The notes beneath the pieces were generated by a model that ran no database searches, was not told where the DNA came from, and saw only the letters and a list, made by a program, of their open reading frames with translations. DNA of 64,000 bases from Platycarya strobilacea (Eukaryota > Streptophyta > Magnoliopsida > Fagales > Juglandaceae). Shown piece by piece: positions 36,042-47,699 of the stretch (position 1 is its first letter; every line of letters begins with the position of its first letter). Location of the stretch: assembly GCA_036898215.1 (NCBI GenBank), contig CM072555.1:3365523-3429522 (forward strand), in the 5' to 3' direction. The translations under genes were made by a program, and so were the position numbers.

Positions 36042-36237
36042 TAGGAAATTGGTCAAAATGGCTCACAAATTTATTTGTAATTGATGATGAAAATGCCTCT
36101 GAAGATGTGGTGGAACTTGATGATGACAATAAATTGGAATGTCTGACACCCTTTAAGGCTTTCTATGTCCTTCATGCATTGAGTGATCTCATGATGCTTT
36201 ATTCTGAAATTCTTGCTGATAGGTCCACAAGAAAAAA
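36042..36237 (+). pseudogene. Exon-like captured segment in the CACTA-type element
   Basis: The segment opens after TACTTGTAG and closes at AAGAAAAAAG|GTATAC, so it has both splice signals. Within it one frame is open and protein-like: a WLTNLFVIDDENASEDVVEL stretch, then LTPFKAFYVLHALSDLMML and EILADRSTRKKV. The text looks like real coding sequence with an acidic stretch followed by a helical one, but I cannot assign the family with confidence. Its position well inside a transposon suggests gene capture. Confidence 0.4.
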
Positions 36238-37099
36238 GGTATACGATGAATAGAGTTAGATAATGACGAATTGTTTATAAAGTGTTGGGATTAAATGATA
36301 GAGCATTAGTGAGTTTGTAAAGCATGATGTTGGTGTTTGTTTATAAAACTTGGATGTATTGGGTATGGATTAAGTTTGTAAAAATAAATATAAATCTTCC
36401 TAATGTTTTCTTTTTAAATTATTGTAAGTGTCAATTTCAATCTCTAAAGTTAAGTTATATTTATTTTAGCCTATATTAGACAATTTGTTAGGATTATTTT
36501 AGGCTTATCTCATTTTTTTAGCATTTGCTATGAATGTAACTCGTGGCAAATATTTTTTACCACTATATGCTCGATAGTTAATACCTATTTGTCACCAAAT
36601 AGTTTTCCATGGCCGACTTTTATTAGAAATTAACATTGGCAACCATACAAGATAGTGGTAAAAGATTGTTTTTGACAACTATAATGCATTTTGTAATATA
36701 ATTGGCACCAACGAAATTTATTACAAACATGTTTTTGGCACAATACAATACATCGCAAAAAACTTAATGCCCACCATATTTTTCATGAATATTATTGTAG
36801 AAATTATTTATTTCTAACCAAAAAGATTAGTGGATAAATAAGTTTAAAGGACCACAAGAACGTAGATCCAAACAACTTTTGCCACAGACCAAATTAGTTT
36901 TTACTATAAACTGGATTTATGGAAAAAAAAAATTAACTTTTTCCACGAAAAAAAAATATGGCAAAAATAGTGTTCGCCACTCATTATATGTCACGAAGCT
37001 CCTACAATAACATGTGGTGGGAAAAAATCTTTTTGTTACCTAATTTCAGTTTTTTGTGACCACTACCCTTCGTGGCAAAAGCCACTATTTCTTGTAGTA

Positions 37100-37604
37100 G
37101 AGGGTATAATTCAGTGCACTTTGCGGATTGACAATGATCGAATTATTAAAGGTTGGTTTCGCGGTGGCCGTGAGCCTTCCCACTTTGTGGTGAATTTAGG
37201 CTAGTCTGCGAGATTATTTGGAGGCTGCGGATTGTTTGGGATTTGCTGGTGAGTGAAAATATATGGGGGGTTTTTTAGTTGCTTGATCGGGACGCGGCCG
37301 ATCATGCATGGGGTGGGCACAGATTTCCGATAACAATCAAATATCCAAATAATCTTATACGTACGTACAACTTAATCCAATAAAAGGATATTGATTTATC
37401 AGAATTAAGACCAAAAGGAAGCGAGCAAAATGTAGCTTGTCCTGGTTTGATAAGTATCAAAGATCATGCATGCATGTTAACGTACGGCCAAATAGCCTGC
37501 CCAAACACTGTAGGAGATAATATGAATATGACTAGTTTTTTTTTTTTTTTTTAAATTCTGCTCAGTGGGCACGACCGCCCAATTCTAATTGGGTCAATAT
37601 TATA
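37100..37604. other. Unclassified DNA between two transposons
   Basis: Contains a mildly GC-rich part (37100-37330) and a T17 run near 37538. No gene or terminal repeats were recognised. Confidence 0.45.
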
Positions 37605-37612
37605 GGTTTAAG

Positions 37613-38242
37613 CTGGGGTAGACTCAGAATTTTGTGATTGGAAGGCGATCGATAAAATATGTAATAAATATAAATTTTATAAGAATAATTATTATTGATA
37701 AAAATATCATATTATGTTATTACTGAGTTCTCTAAATGTATATTAATCTTCAAATTGTTCACGTTTTTTTTAAATCAATTATTTTTATGTACTTGCTCAT
37801 ATTTTTTTATGATTTAAGAAAAATTTATAAGAATAAATTTGATAATTTTTTAATAAGTCATGATGTACGTTGTTAGATTTTTAATAAACTATATCTCATA
37901 ATCATACAAGTTAGACTGAAACTAAATAAGTGAGTATAATCAATCAATTTTACAATCATATAAATTTATAATCAATTTTTTTATTAGAGTTAGACTGTTA
38001 GTTGAATAACTGTGAAATTATGTGAGTGGAAATTTGAGTTTAAGTGAAATTAAAAGTTAGAATATAAATAGATATTATTAAGATTTAGATGAATAATTTT
38101 AGTAAAAAAAATTTGGGGGGCAATTTTTATTTATTTTTAATTTGAGAAAGAATTTTAATTATATATATTTATATTATAAATTAATTTTTAACAAACTTTG
38201 GGGGGCGCTAGCCCCCCACCCACTAAGCTGGATCCGCCCCTG
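37613..38242. mobile_element. Non-autonomous hAT element, 630 bp, with perfect 8-bp target duplication
   Basis: GGTTTAAG flanks both sides (37605-37612 and 38243-38250). The right terminus read inwards is CAGGGGCGGATCCAGCTTAG, a widespread plant hAT end; the left end CTGGGGTAGACTCAG is its mutated counterpart. The interior is AT-rich with no coding capacity. It sits about 400 bp beyond the NAC gene stop codon. Confidence 0.8.
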
Positions 38243-38638
38243 GGTTTAAGGGTATACATTTGATCATCTAGGCCGGCTCGAGAATAGCATTAATCACCAA
38301 TTATTGATTTGTCTATTCATTTGAAAACCGTCTATAAGCAATATAATAAAAGAAAAACTTTAAATGCAAGCAACTCCTCTTAAAGGGTACCGTTTGTTCC
38401 CTTACACATAACTATCATGAAACCAAGATGTTAACTCCTCTTTCAGGTCCACAATTTAACTGATCCTTTCGAAAGCAAGTAGAAACATGCAGAAACAGAT
38501 CGACCGTAAGAGTTCTACGTACGATTGCCGCAGTAGTACCTTGTCTTTTCTTTCTAAATTGATAGTAATAACTAATAAAAACTAGACTAAATTGCTAGCT
38601 GGTCATCGATCCCGCATTCTGTTCCATGTTCGCCCCCA

Positions 38639-40012
38639 TTAATAGGAAGGCCAGTAGTTATCTAGATCCAGGCAATGATCCATGCCCATATTGTATCTGT
38701 TGCCGGGCGGGTTTCCATGATTCATTTCCGCCGTGCCATAGCCTGAAGTCTCAGCAGCAAGAGGATTACTATTCATCATGGAGGAAGACACATCATGTTG
38801 ATGATGATGATGATGATTCATTGCCAGAGATGGTGGTGCTGGGGCCATGGGCCGGAAAACTGGTTGAGAAGTACTGCCTGCTGATCCACCTCCAAGATTC
38901 AAATTTAAACCTGATATTGTGAAGCATCCTCCTCCAGCACCAAGCGGGGGCGGATAGTTTAACTGGGGTTGCATTGGCAGCTGGTTGACATGATGATGAC
39001 TAGTCGATCCGCCGCCTCTGAAAACCCGCGTGAGCTCAGCTAGTTCTGCACTGCTCACGTAATTCCTTCCATAATGGAACTGTCCCGAAGGATCTCCAAG
39101 CTGCATCATTTGGGGTACTGGCATGGCACTGGCACCTATTTCCAGGTTGTAGGGATTCAGCATAGCTCTTGACTGGTTCGATGGGAATTTTTTTGTGCCT
39201 GCGCTCTTCTGGAATACTCGGCAAACCACCCATTCATCCTGCTGTACTTATGCAACAAAGTTTCAGGCCTAGTACTACTTCCACATGCAATATTAAGCTA
39301 TAATATATGGAGAAAAGTTATATGTATTTTTTCTGTACTTACACGTACGTTCATTTATCTAGATTTTTCATAAGATGCAGCTTAATTTTTTTGTTTGTAA
39401 ATTATCTGTCATGATTAGGCTGATCTTGTTCTTTACAAGATCAATAAGGGACAAAACAGCTTTTCATGAAGTTCGATCACCAGTACTAAATGCATGTATT
39501 TTATTTACGTTCACTTGCGACTCCTTATATATATACTAGCTACTTTATAGACTTATAAATTGCATGCGCGCAGTACTATTAATTTAGCATTGACATTTCA
39601 TGCTCGGACTAGTATATATATGTCTTTGCATGCAATTCCTATTACGTGCTCATGGGACAAAACAGCTTCATCATCTTAAATACTAAATATTTAAGATGCT
39701 ACAAGTTTTCTTACCAAGATTTTATAAATTGAGTACACTAATTAATCTTTCTTTTATATCGACTAAAAGTTAGTATAACTGCTGGCCAATAGAGATCGCT
39801 TGTACGTATATACGTATATATATATATATATACACACACATGATGCTCTGTCGAAGAACAAATTAAATGTGCGTTCTATACGAGAAAAATGATTATTAGT
39901 GACCCAACATTAATAACGAAAATGATTATTAATGACTAAAATAGATTATTAGTGACTAAAATGAATTATTTGCGACTAATAAAAATATAGTAAATAAATA
40001 ATTTTTTTGTAG

Positions 40013-40044
<32 letters not shown>

Positions 40045-41591
40045 GCAAACTTTGCATTAATTAAGACATAATAATGAAAATGTTAAAACTTAATTTTTAA
40101 CAATAATTCTATATTATAAATGTCTCTTGTTCCAGTAATATAAATGTGCTGGAGAGACGTAGTAATATATTATTTTCCTCCATATTATATAGAAGTACGT
40201 AAAGATCTCTAGATATATCTGACCAAAAACTGTGAGAGAGAGAGAGAGAGAGAGACTGTTGATAATACAAGTTTCGTAACTGATCTGCTGCAAAAACATT
40301 CTTAATTAAGAAATCAATTTTAGTAGTACATACTACTGGCCCGCAGCTTAATCAGCAACAAAATTAAGGGGCTCGTTATTCTGGTTTTTGCTATTGTTTT
40401 TTAATAATGATCTCTTCCAAGTACGTCCTGTGAATTCATATATATATAATACATGATATATATGTATATCTATATATATATATATATCTATATATATCAC
40501 GTCCTTGAACATATAACTTGAATTTATTCACCTAAGTTTTGTGCACTCGTAAAGCTAGTAACTAGCTAGGATAGGGAAATTAAAATCATCAAGAATTAAT
40601 TATATCATTCTACATTGTTTTTTGAGTGATGATATCTATATATTGATTGCGTTATATATTATACGTACCTTAGTATTTCTAAAGGCAGATTTTGAGTGGA
40701 TGCGATATTCATGCATGACCCAGTTGGTTTTCTCCCCTCTGGGAGCTCTCCCCCTATAGAAAACCAAAGTCTTCTTCATCCCAACCAACTCTGACGTTTC
40801 GCCGTTGAAGATCTCCTTGTCTTTCCCCGTGGTCTTCCAGTAACCTGTATTTGTTGCTCGATTTGTTCTCACACCGGTTGGGTATTTCCGATCCCGCAGA
40901 CTGAAGAAATACCATTCTTTTTCTCCCATTTTAGCCTTCCCTATTAGGCCGGCATGCAGAAGAAGTTGAAAGAAATAAGAAAAGGAATTCCGTCAAATGA
41001 GACAAGAATTTTATTCAGCTGTTTGTTCAGAATTAAACAAAACTCTGCATGTTATCCGTATCACAAGAAAAGAAGACAACATTTTCCTTATATTATGATG
41101 TTTAATATTATTCTGTCTGATATATTAATTAAATACGAATGAACAATGTATTCGTTATGATTTGTTCTCTTCCAAGCTGGGATCAGCACGTGAGGATCGA
41201 AACCCTAATAAATATTGACGAACGAATTTTAATAAGAATCTCACTGATTGCGTCAAAACCCTAGAATCAAAATCACAATAGGTTAATTATAAAGCAATTT
41301 TTTTATTTATTTCTGCGGATGTGTAAAACTGGCTAACTACATGATGATCATCATAAGTTCTACTAATTACATTAATTAGACAGCAAGCTGGTTTAATTCA
41401 GCTTTACTACTACCTGGAAGTTCCCACGGTTCGCATTTATTAAGATCAACATCTCCGATTGCCCTTCCTGTAAAAGTAGCATCCGATATCTTGTTTATGA
41501 GATAATAAGTGATTAACTCTTCATCTGAGGGATGAAATCGGAACCCTGGTGGCAGCTTTTCTTGATCCTTTGCATGATCTGATCCAGCCAT
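38639..41591 (-). CDS. NAC-domain transcription factor (NAM/CUC/NAC058-NAC100-like clade)
   Basis: Three coding exons on the minus strand: 41591-41414, 40940-40669 and 39238-38639 (or from 39241, see the tandem acceptor). This gives 349 residues. The NAC DNA-binding and dimerisation domain spans about residues 13-161. Its subdomains read LPPGFRFHPSDEELITYYL, DVDLNKCEPWELPG, KAKMGEKEWYFFSLRDRKYP, NRATNTGYWKTTGKDKEIF, MKKTLVFYRGRAPRGEKTNW and DEWVVCRVFQKS. The two intron positions are those usual in NAC genes. The C-terminal activation region is Gly-, Pro-, Met- and His-rich, with NHHHHHQHD, and ends LDLDNYWPSY. I do not see the EHVSCFS-type segment that encodes the miR164 site in several relatives, so miR164 control is unlikely. 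The nuclear role is expected to be promoter binding in development or senescence; the precise orthologue is not decided. The domain appears intact. Confidence 0.9.
39238..39243 (-). other. Tandem (NAGNAG) splice acceptor of NAC exon 3
   Basis: On the minus strand the intron ends TACAGCAG|GATGAATGG. Either AG can be used, giving a protein with or without one extra glutamine directly before DEWVVCRVF. Both keep the frame. Confidence 0.6.
39877..40015. mobile_element. CACTA-type MITE, 139 bp, in the last NAC intron
   Basis: The left end ATACGAGAAAAATGATT and the inverse of the right end ATACTACAAAAAAATTATT resemble CACTACAAGAAAAT. The core repeats TTAGTGACTAAAATGAATT and TTTGCGACTAATA are shared with the units at 45746-45884, 48685-48823 and 50001-50143. 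It is non-coding and lies in the intron between NAC exons 2 and 3. Confidence 0.55.
40234..40254. repeat. (GA)n microsatellite in the NAC intron
   Basis: About ten GA repeats in the last NAC intron. Neighbouring (TA) runs lie at 39815-39832, 40021-40044 and 40467-40487. These are likely polymorphic. Confidence 0.9.
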
Positions 41592-41654
41592 ATTATTGTC
41601 TTTGATGATCTCCTTCTTGCCTTGTTCCTTCCCCTTCTGATTACTGCTTTGTTT

Positions 41655-41893
41655 CTGTAGCAAATAAAGAGTGACATGAAAATAAGAGCTAGCTTGAATT
41701 ATGATAAGTCACTAGGGCATGCAGCCAGCTCAAAGAACCATATATATGAAGTTGAATAAGAAAGCTCTCTTCTACCTTTCTTGATACCCAACAAAAACCC
41801 TAAAAAGAGCACGAAATTAATTTCTTCTTCAGTGACATAGGAAGAAAAACTTATAGGAGCTAAAAGGTAAGCTAAAAGGTAACTTACTTGCAT
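41655..41893 (-). other. Possible upstream two-codon exon and intron of the NAC gene
   Basis: At 41893-41888 the minus strand reads ATGCAA followed by GTAAGT, a strong donor. At 41656-41655 there is a strong acceptor (TTTGCTACAG), after which the frame is open and in phase with the NAC domain (KQSSNQKGK..., reaching the ATG at 41591). Splicing would make a protein starting MQKQSSNQ with 23 extra residues and a six-base coding part in the first exon. The conventional start at 41591 is kept as the primary call because the NAC domain begins only 12 residues later. Confidence 0.45.
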
Positions 41894-42420
41894 GGAGAGA
41901 ATTATGACGAATTCTTCAGTTAGGTTTTGCTATCTATCATATCATTTACCGACCAAAAAAGGTATATATCGATAGCTTGAGGGATACAGCTAGCAAGATA
42001 ATGAAATTATGATCTGGTGCTAGTCTTGGGAGCTGCTAAGTACCACTCATGAATCCATGATGATCACCATGCACAAGAAATTGGGAATTTAAGCTAAAGG
42101 GGGATGTGATGATTAAACAATGGGCCGAGGAGGCCAGGCTGTGCTTGTCAAGCTCTTACCTACTATGGGTCTTCTCACACAAGGTAATGGCCGCCCTTGT
42201 CATGATCTTATTTAGGTTAAGATATTATATTTCTCTAATATAAAATTAATAAGAATTAATTTGGAACAATTGGACTTGCAAATTGAGACAAAGTCCCGTC
42301 GACCAACGCCCTGCAGTCAGCTATATAATAGCTGCATCCGCCCAAAACCCCGTTCACATTCAGATCGATCACCCAAATTAATTAAGGTCACCACGCCACG
42401 TGATAGTACTGGCTTGGCGT
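41894..42420 (-). promoter_or_regulatory. Upstream region of the NAC gene
   Basis: The immediate 5' flank of the NAC gene, read on the minus strand. It contains a palindromic AGCTATATAATAGCT near 42319-42333, a TATA-like sequence, and a CCACGTGA G-box-type motif near 42395. No transcription start can be fixed. Confidence 0.35.
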
Positions 42421-45109
42421 CTTCAACTTTCTGAATATCATGAATTTTATCCTTCTTACCAATGGATGCACGCCACATCATCAACTACTCCAAGACAGTG
42501 CTATAATATTTGGGAATCATGCACGGACAAGAATGGAAAAATACATATAGGAAAGGGATGGGCCGGATGGGTTCCCTTGACAGGAAACCACGCTAATGGG
42601 AATATATCATACGTAGTGTTTGATCTCATGTTTCATCTTCCCCAGACCAGTTTCCTGGATTCCCTTCCCCTATGTTTGATCTCATTTTTTGGCTCCTTAT
42701 TCCTTAATTTAACTCGATCGTGTATTATATGCATGTTAATTTTCATGACTCATGTTTAAATCAAATAGCTAGCTAGCAGCCACATTTTGGATTGTGTGAA
42801 AAAATGATCAACTTCTTCTGATCTCGCAAACGTTTTCTTTTATTGACGTTGCAATGTTCTTCTTTTACCCATGTTTGATGAATATATATGTCTATGTATA
42901 TATAGTGGCAAATGATAGATGATAGAGTGAGCGGGCGAGTGACGATGTAAGGTGCTGATTAGTTGCCCATGTTTGCCTTGCGTATTTTACTTTAGTGAAT
43001 ATGCTGATTAGTTGGGGGTGTAAGGCAACACTCCCATTGTACGGTATATTTTTTTTAAATACGTCTGGATATCTATATTAATATAAATACATAAGATATA
43101 ATCTTAATTTGGATAATAATCAAATTTTGTCGCTTGCTTATGTGAATGTAGACATATCGACAAATTACGTAAATCTCTGTGTTATTTTTAGATCTTTTGT
43201 TTTTTTTTTTTATTATTCTATATATTTATCTTAATTGTCATGTGATCACAATATATATATATATTTTTTTTTGTACATGAATATATAGCGTACGTACGAG
43301 GAGTACTACATGTATCACTTATTGGCATGCATGCATGTACGTACAAACTTGAAAGCTGTAAGCCTGTAATGTAGAGGCCAAATTCGCAAGGGAAATCATG
43401 CCCCTTCTTACAAATTTACAAGCACACCCACATTAGCTAGAAATAAGCAGATCAGGATCTCGATCATGTTGTGCACGGAATTAAACGTTTGACCAATGTC
43501 CGACCACATGATGTTTTTCAGACAGTACTGGCCGGGCGCTATATATATATATATATATCTAGTTAGAATTAATTAAGCAATATTAATTTGGCACTTTGTA
43601 TCCTATGTGGACCTTGGTGATCATCTACAATTAATTATATATATCTATACCCAAATAAAATATCACCCATATATTTTCTCATATCTTGACCCACTGTAGT
43701 GACGGCTTTTATATTTGTTTCCGTCAATCATGTGAATCTGATCACTTTTTGAATAACCTTTTATACACGTTCTCGAACTGTCTGGGTTCAAACCCTTCAG
43801 AAACAAACGAAGAAGCTGCAGAGAAGTTTAGGAAACAATGGAGAATGCTATAAAGTGGTTAAACAATATTATCTGCTCGAGACAGAATTAAACAAATAAT
43901 CATTACGTTATTATATCTTTTCTCCAATGTAAATCGGTCGTGTGAGGTTGCTTTAGTTTCTGACCTTTTCTTTTGGAAATCAAAACGCAATAATTGACCT
44001 TAAAAAAGAAGAAAAGAAAGACTAATTAAACTGCGTGCGTGCTATATTATCATCGCGTACGTATCTCTCAACTAAGTATATAATATATATTGCGATACGT
44101 ACAATGCCTAGATATATATATATCTTAAAGCTAGCTAGCTCGACCACTAAGCCTGAACATGATAAAATTGGGTACGTACATGGGTGATTCTATGAAAAAT
44201 GTGAATGATTAATATGATAAAATGCATGATGCATTGAGAGTACTAGGTTTGTAATGATTTCAAATATCTCCAATTGCGACCACAATTAATATATTTTTTG
44301 GAGTATAAAACCCATATATGTAACTTGAATTTGCTTAATTTCTCCGCATGTGATGTACTTAATTAGTACACTCATTATAAATGCCACATGGGCCATGACA
44401 TTTGCAATAACCTTCCACTAAGTCTCATTTTGGCCTGAATAGAGATGGTTTATTATAGAGGTGAATCATGATGATGAGAATGATCAAGATACGTTGGGTG
44501 TCAAGTTCAATATTGATTCCTTACCATTGACATAAAGTTGAACCGATTGAGAAGCCGACCGGGTGGTTGCGTCTGCTTGACCTTTCTTTTATTGTTTCTT
44601 CCCTCCTATTCCCTTCACCTTTCTTCTTCTTTTTCTTCCTCTTTCAGGCAAAGGTTTCTTGTTTGACGGTTTTTTTTTTGTTATTATTCTTATAAATCTG
44701 TTTTGACCGTAATCAAGGTGCTTAATTGCCACCAATAGGAAGTTGATCAACCCAATCTCAAGACGACCCGTCCATGACTCTCATGGTCATAGAATTAGGA
44801 GTTGGTAACAGTGTCAATTATCATGTAATTTATATAGAACGTCGCGCTGTTGATGCATGGCGTCCTTCTGATTCTTGATGGCCCAATTTTGCAGAGGTAC
44901 GAATGATGCTGAAAGGCGCTCATGATGAGACCCTTTTATACTTTACACACCATGCATGCATGCTGGTATCTAGCTAAAGGGTGTGTGTGTGTGTGTTTGT
45001 GTGTGTATATATAATATCAAACCCTAAACACAATCCCTGTGTTAATTGTCACCGATATATACGATGTACATTAGAAACAAGACAAGCGAACGCCGAACAT
45101 AATAAATGC

Positions 45110-45140
<31 letters not shown>

Positions 45141-45280
45141 GGCTGATCAATCAATTTGTACTACACGAATAATTAGACAGCTTTCTTTGGGCAGTGAGAA
45201 ACCAGGAAATAATTAACCGGCCAGCTGCTAGCGTTGATCATATATCTTTAAGCTTGCTGTTCAAAACTGCAACTTCTGGT

Positions 45281-45322
<42 letters not shown>

Positions 45323-45745
45323 TGCTTTTCTAAGTTAGGTATTGATCTATGAAAAAACTTGTGAGACCCAGATTCAATGATTGGAGGGACTGGAGCATGA
45401 TGATCGAGAGATAAATAACCAGCGCCCTGATCTCCCCCAATAATTAATAAACTTACGTAAACGACTTCATTACAATGAATCATTCAGTACTTTTCAATAA
45501 CGCATCATGCAGAGATTATATATGCAGTACGTACAAATTAACCACCATATTGATCTCCTGCTAATTTCCTCCCGCTAGCTAATATATAATTGGGCTGGGG
45601 TTCAGTGTTTTCTTCGTATAAAGCATGTACGCGTATTTTTTAATTTTAGAAATTAGCACCTGCAGCTAGCTAGCTAGAATTAATCAAGGAAAGTGTGAAA
45701 ATACATGCATACAAGTAGCTAGAATTAATCATATGATTAGCAATC
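42421..45745. other. Intergenic AT-rich DNA with microsatellites
   Basis: No gene recognised; short open frames such as 42400-42759 lack domains. Dinucleotide runs include (TA) near 43541-43558 and 45119-45140, (GT) near 44981-45006 and (CA)-(TA) near 45282-45319. Repeated GCTAGCTAGC-type palindromes occur (for example 45665-45674). It may include the distal NAC promoter. Confidence 0.5.
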
Positions 45746-45884
45746 CACTGCAAGAAAATTATTTATTTGTTATTATTTATTAGTTGTAAATAATCTATTT
45801 TAATCACTAATAATTTGTTTTAGTCACTAATAATTATTTTCATCACAAATATTTGGTTATTATTACTTATTTTTCTTGTAGTAC
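45746..45884. mobile_element. CACTA-type MITE, 139 bp
   Basis: It starts CACTGCAAGAAAATT and ends TTTTTCTTGTAGTA. The core TTTTAGTCACTAATAATT and TTTTAATCACTAATAATT is the reverse complement of the core in the NAC intron copy. It has the same length as that copy and no coding capacity. Confidence 0.65.
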
Positions 45885-46695
45885 TTATATTATGAGTCAT
45901 GATCATCAGGTAAAATTAAGCAATATATTTTCATTATTATCAATCGATTGGTAGGAAACCAAATTAAAAAAGAGTTATTATTTTCTTGGAGTAACATAGT
46001 ATAGATGCTAAATAACTAATCTTGTCTTCAGGTGCATATGGGTCACTTTACGTATTCCTTAAGTAAATAATTTGTCGGAAAAATACACCATTATTATTGT
46101 AGTCTTTTGGATATTGTTGATTTTCCTGGAAGTAGGTTAGTTATATGATTTTGGAAAGATTGAGAGGTTTAGAAACGAATTATTGAACCCTAGCTAGGTG
46201 TGCCAAAATTATAAAAAAATGCATGCAGTAGTAGCCATCGGCCACATTAATCTTTCGTTTTCTTATTGAACACTTCAAATATCATATTTCGAAAGGGTCT
46301 ATATCACACTTACTGTTGCTTACAGGAACCTTCCGATCCCCCGGGGCCGGCCCCCAGTCTTTATAGACAAGCTGCTCATGATGCAACTAGATTCAGACTA
46401 TGAATTAGATGATATATATGTAGTGACGATCGAGCATTGAGCTTTTTTGCTAATTACTTATTATCAACCAGCACATCATGATCGAGCATTGAGGAGAATT
46501 TATAACCCGGCCAATGTGTATATATATATATAATGAAAAAGTATGGAACTATATGTACGTATATGCATTATATTAATTATGGGGAGTGAGATTTGCCAGC
46601 TGTACTTTCTCAATTCAGATCAGTACTGATCAAGTACCCTAGCAGCTTATAATATATATGCATGAAAAATACCAATATTAATTGATATATATTGT

Positions 46696-47526
46696 TAGGG
46701 TTGTATACCCGACTTGACCCAATAAGGAAGCTTCCGTTTCGACTGGATTTTCAGGCTGTTCCGTTTTGCCGATACCCGATAGCCTGATGATCCAATTTGT
46801 TGAATCTTTCATCTATTCATCATCGTGCTATCTCCCAATCTCAAGTGAAATCAAACTCCAATTGCAAAATCGATCAATTATCCTCTCCAGCCTCGAGCCC
46901 TCCGCCTTCCCTCTTCTCCATAAGATCCTCAGTCTTCAACCTTGACAAATCGAAATCCGCGATCATTCAACTAAATCTAGATGCGGTTTCATCTAGAGGC
47001 CTCAGATCTAAAACCAATGGCATCGGCATCTAGATTCGCCAGACCCAAACAAAAGTTCATTTGCAACACTAGATTCACAACAAAAACTCAAAACAAGAAT
47101 ACCCTAGAACCCTAGACTCACATCGACGCCAATCTTGCTCTTCTCCTCTCTATTTTTGACTCTGTTGACATCGTCTCCACAAATTGTCTTCTCTCCTCTT
47201 ATGTCGAATACGTTGGTGGAGAACCCCAACTCCACCGGCATCCCGCTTTCAAGCCAGATACTAGCACCTTTGTACTTGTTGTCACGTTTTGGGTGGGGCG
47301 AGATTTGTGTAACAGGTGCGGCAAGATTTGTTGTTATTGTAGGGGTAGAAAGCAAAGAAAGGATTGAGAAGGGGGGGGGTTGTGTTGCGGGTGTGTTAAA
47401 AAATAGTTTAAATCGGTAACGAGTATTACCCTATTATCCGATTAATCGAAAGCGGGTCGGTATAACGAGTCGAAAACAATCGAAAATTCAGGTTGGGTTG
47501 GGTCACGAGTATTCTGTACAGGCCTA
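46696..47526. mobile_element. Non-autonomous hAT-type element, 831 bp
   Basis: The left end TAGGGTTGTATACCCGAC and the inverted right end TAGGCCTGTACAGAATAC belong to the same TAGG-type group as the other hAT elements here. The flanks TATATTGT (46688-46695) and TATATTTA (47527-47534) agree at 6 of 8 positions. Subterminal CCCGA/TCGGG motifs occur at both ends (46707-46785 and 47438-47510). The interior is moderately GC-rich; its small frames (for example 46797-47033 and 47104-47355) lack known domains and may represent captured leader sequence. Confidence 0.65.
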
Positions 47527-47699
47527 TATATTTATGAGGATGCAATGACGTATATCCAATTATTGATCATTATCATCATCCCCTCTTAATATTTACTTAA
47601 ACTATTTATATGGGTAAGGCACATCAGTTAGAATATATATATTATAACCTCATCTCAACAATTCCCAATAATTAGGATTCATAAGACTAAATATTAAAA

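Larger units (their letters stand above)
33572..37099. mobile_element. CACTA-type (En/Spm) non-autonomous element, about 3.5 kb
   Basis: It begins CACTACAACAAATTTTG and ends CACTATTTCTTGTAGTA, inverted CACTA-type termini. Short motifs of the GTGGCAAA/TTTGCCAC type recur near both ends (33630, 33837, 33935 and 36541, 36600, 36960, 37072), matching the subterminal repeats of the superfamily. No transposase is recognisable. The interior contains a CT-rich GC island (33955-34500) and an exon-like segment (about 36042-36237), both possible captures from host genes. The expected 3-bp duplication could not be verified. Confidence 0.6.

Noticed and set aside
27400..38250. Helitron termini around the transposon field
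   Set aside because: I looked for TC ends and a hairpin followed by CTRR-type 3' ends and saw no convincing pair.
42400..42759. Plus-strand frame of 119 codons upstream of the NAC gene
   Set aside because: The start is not an ATG, the text has no domain, and it overlaps the NAC promoter region.
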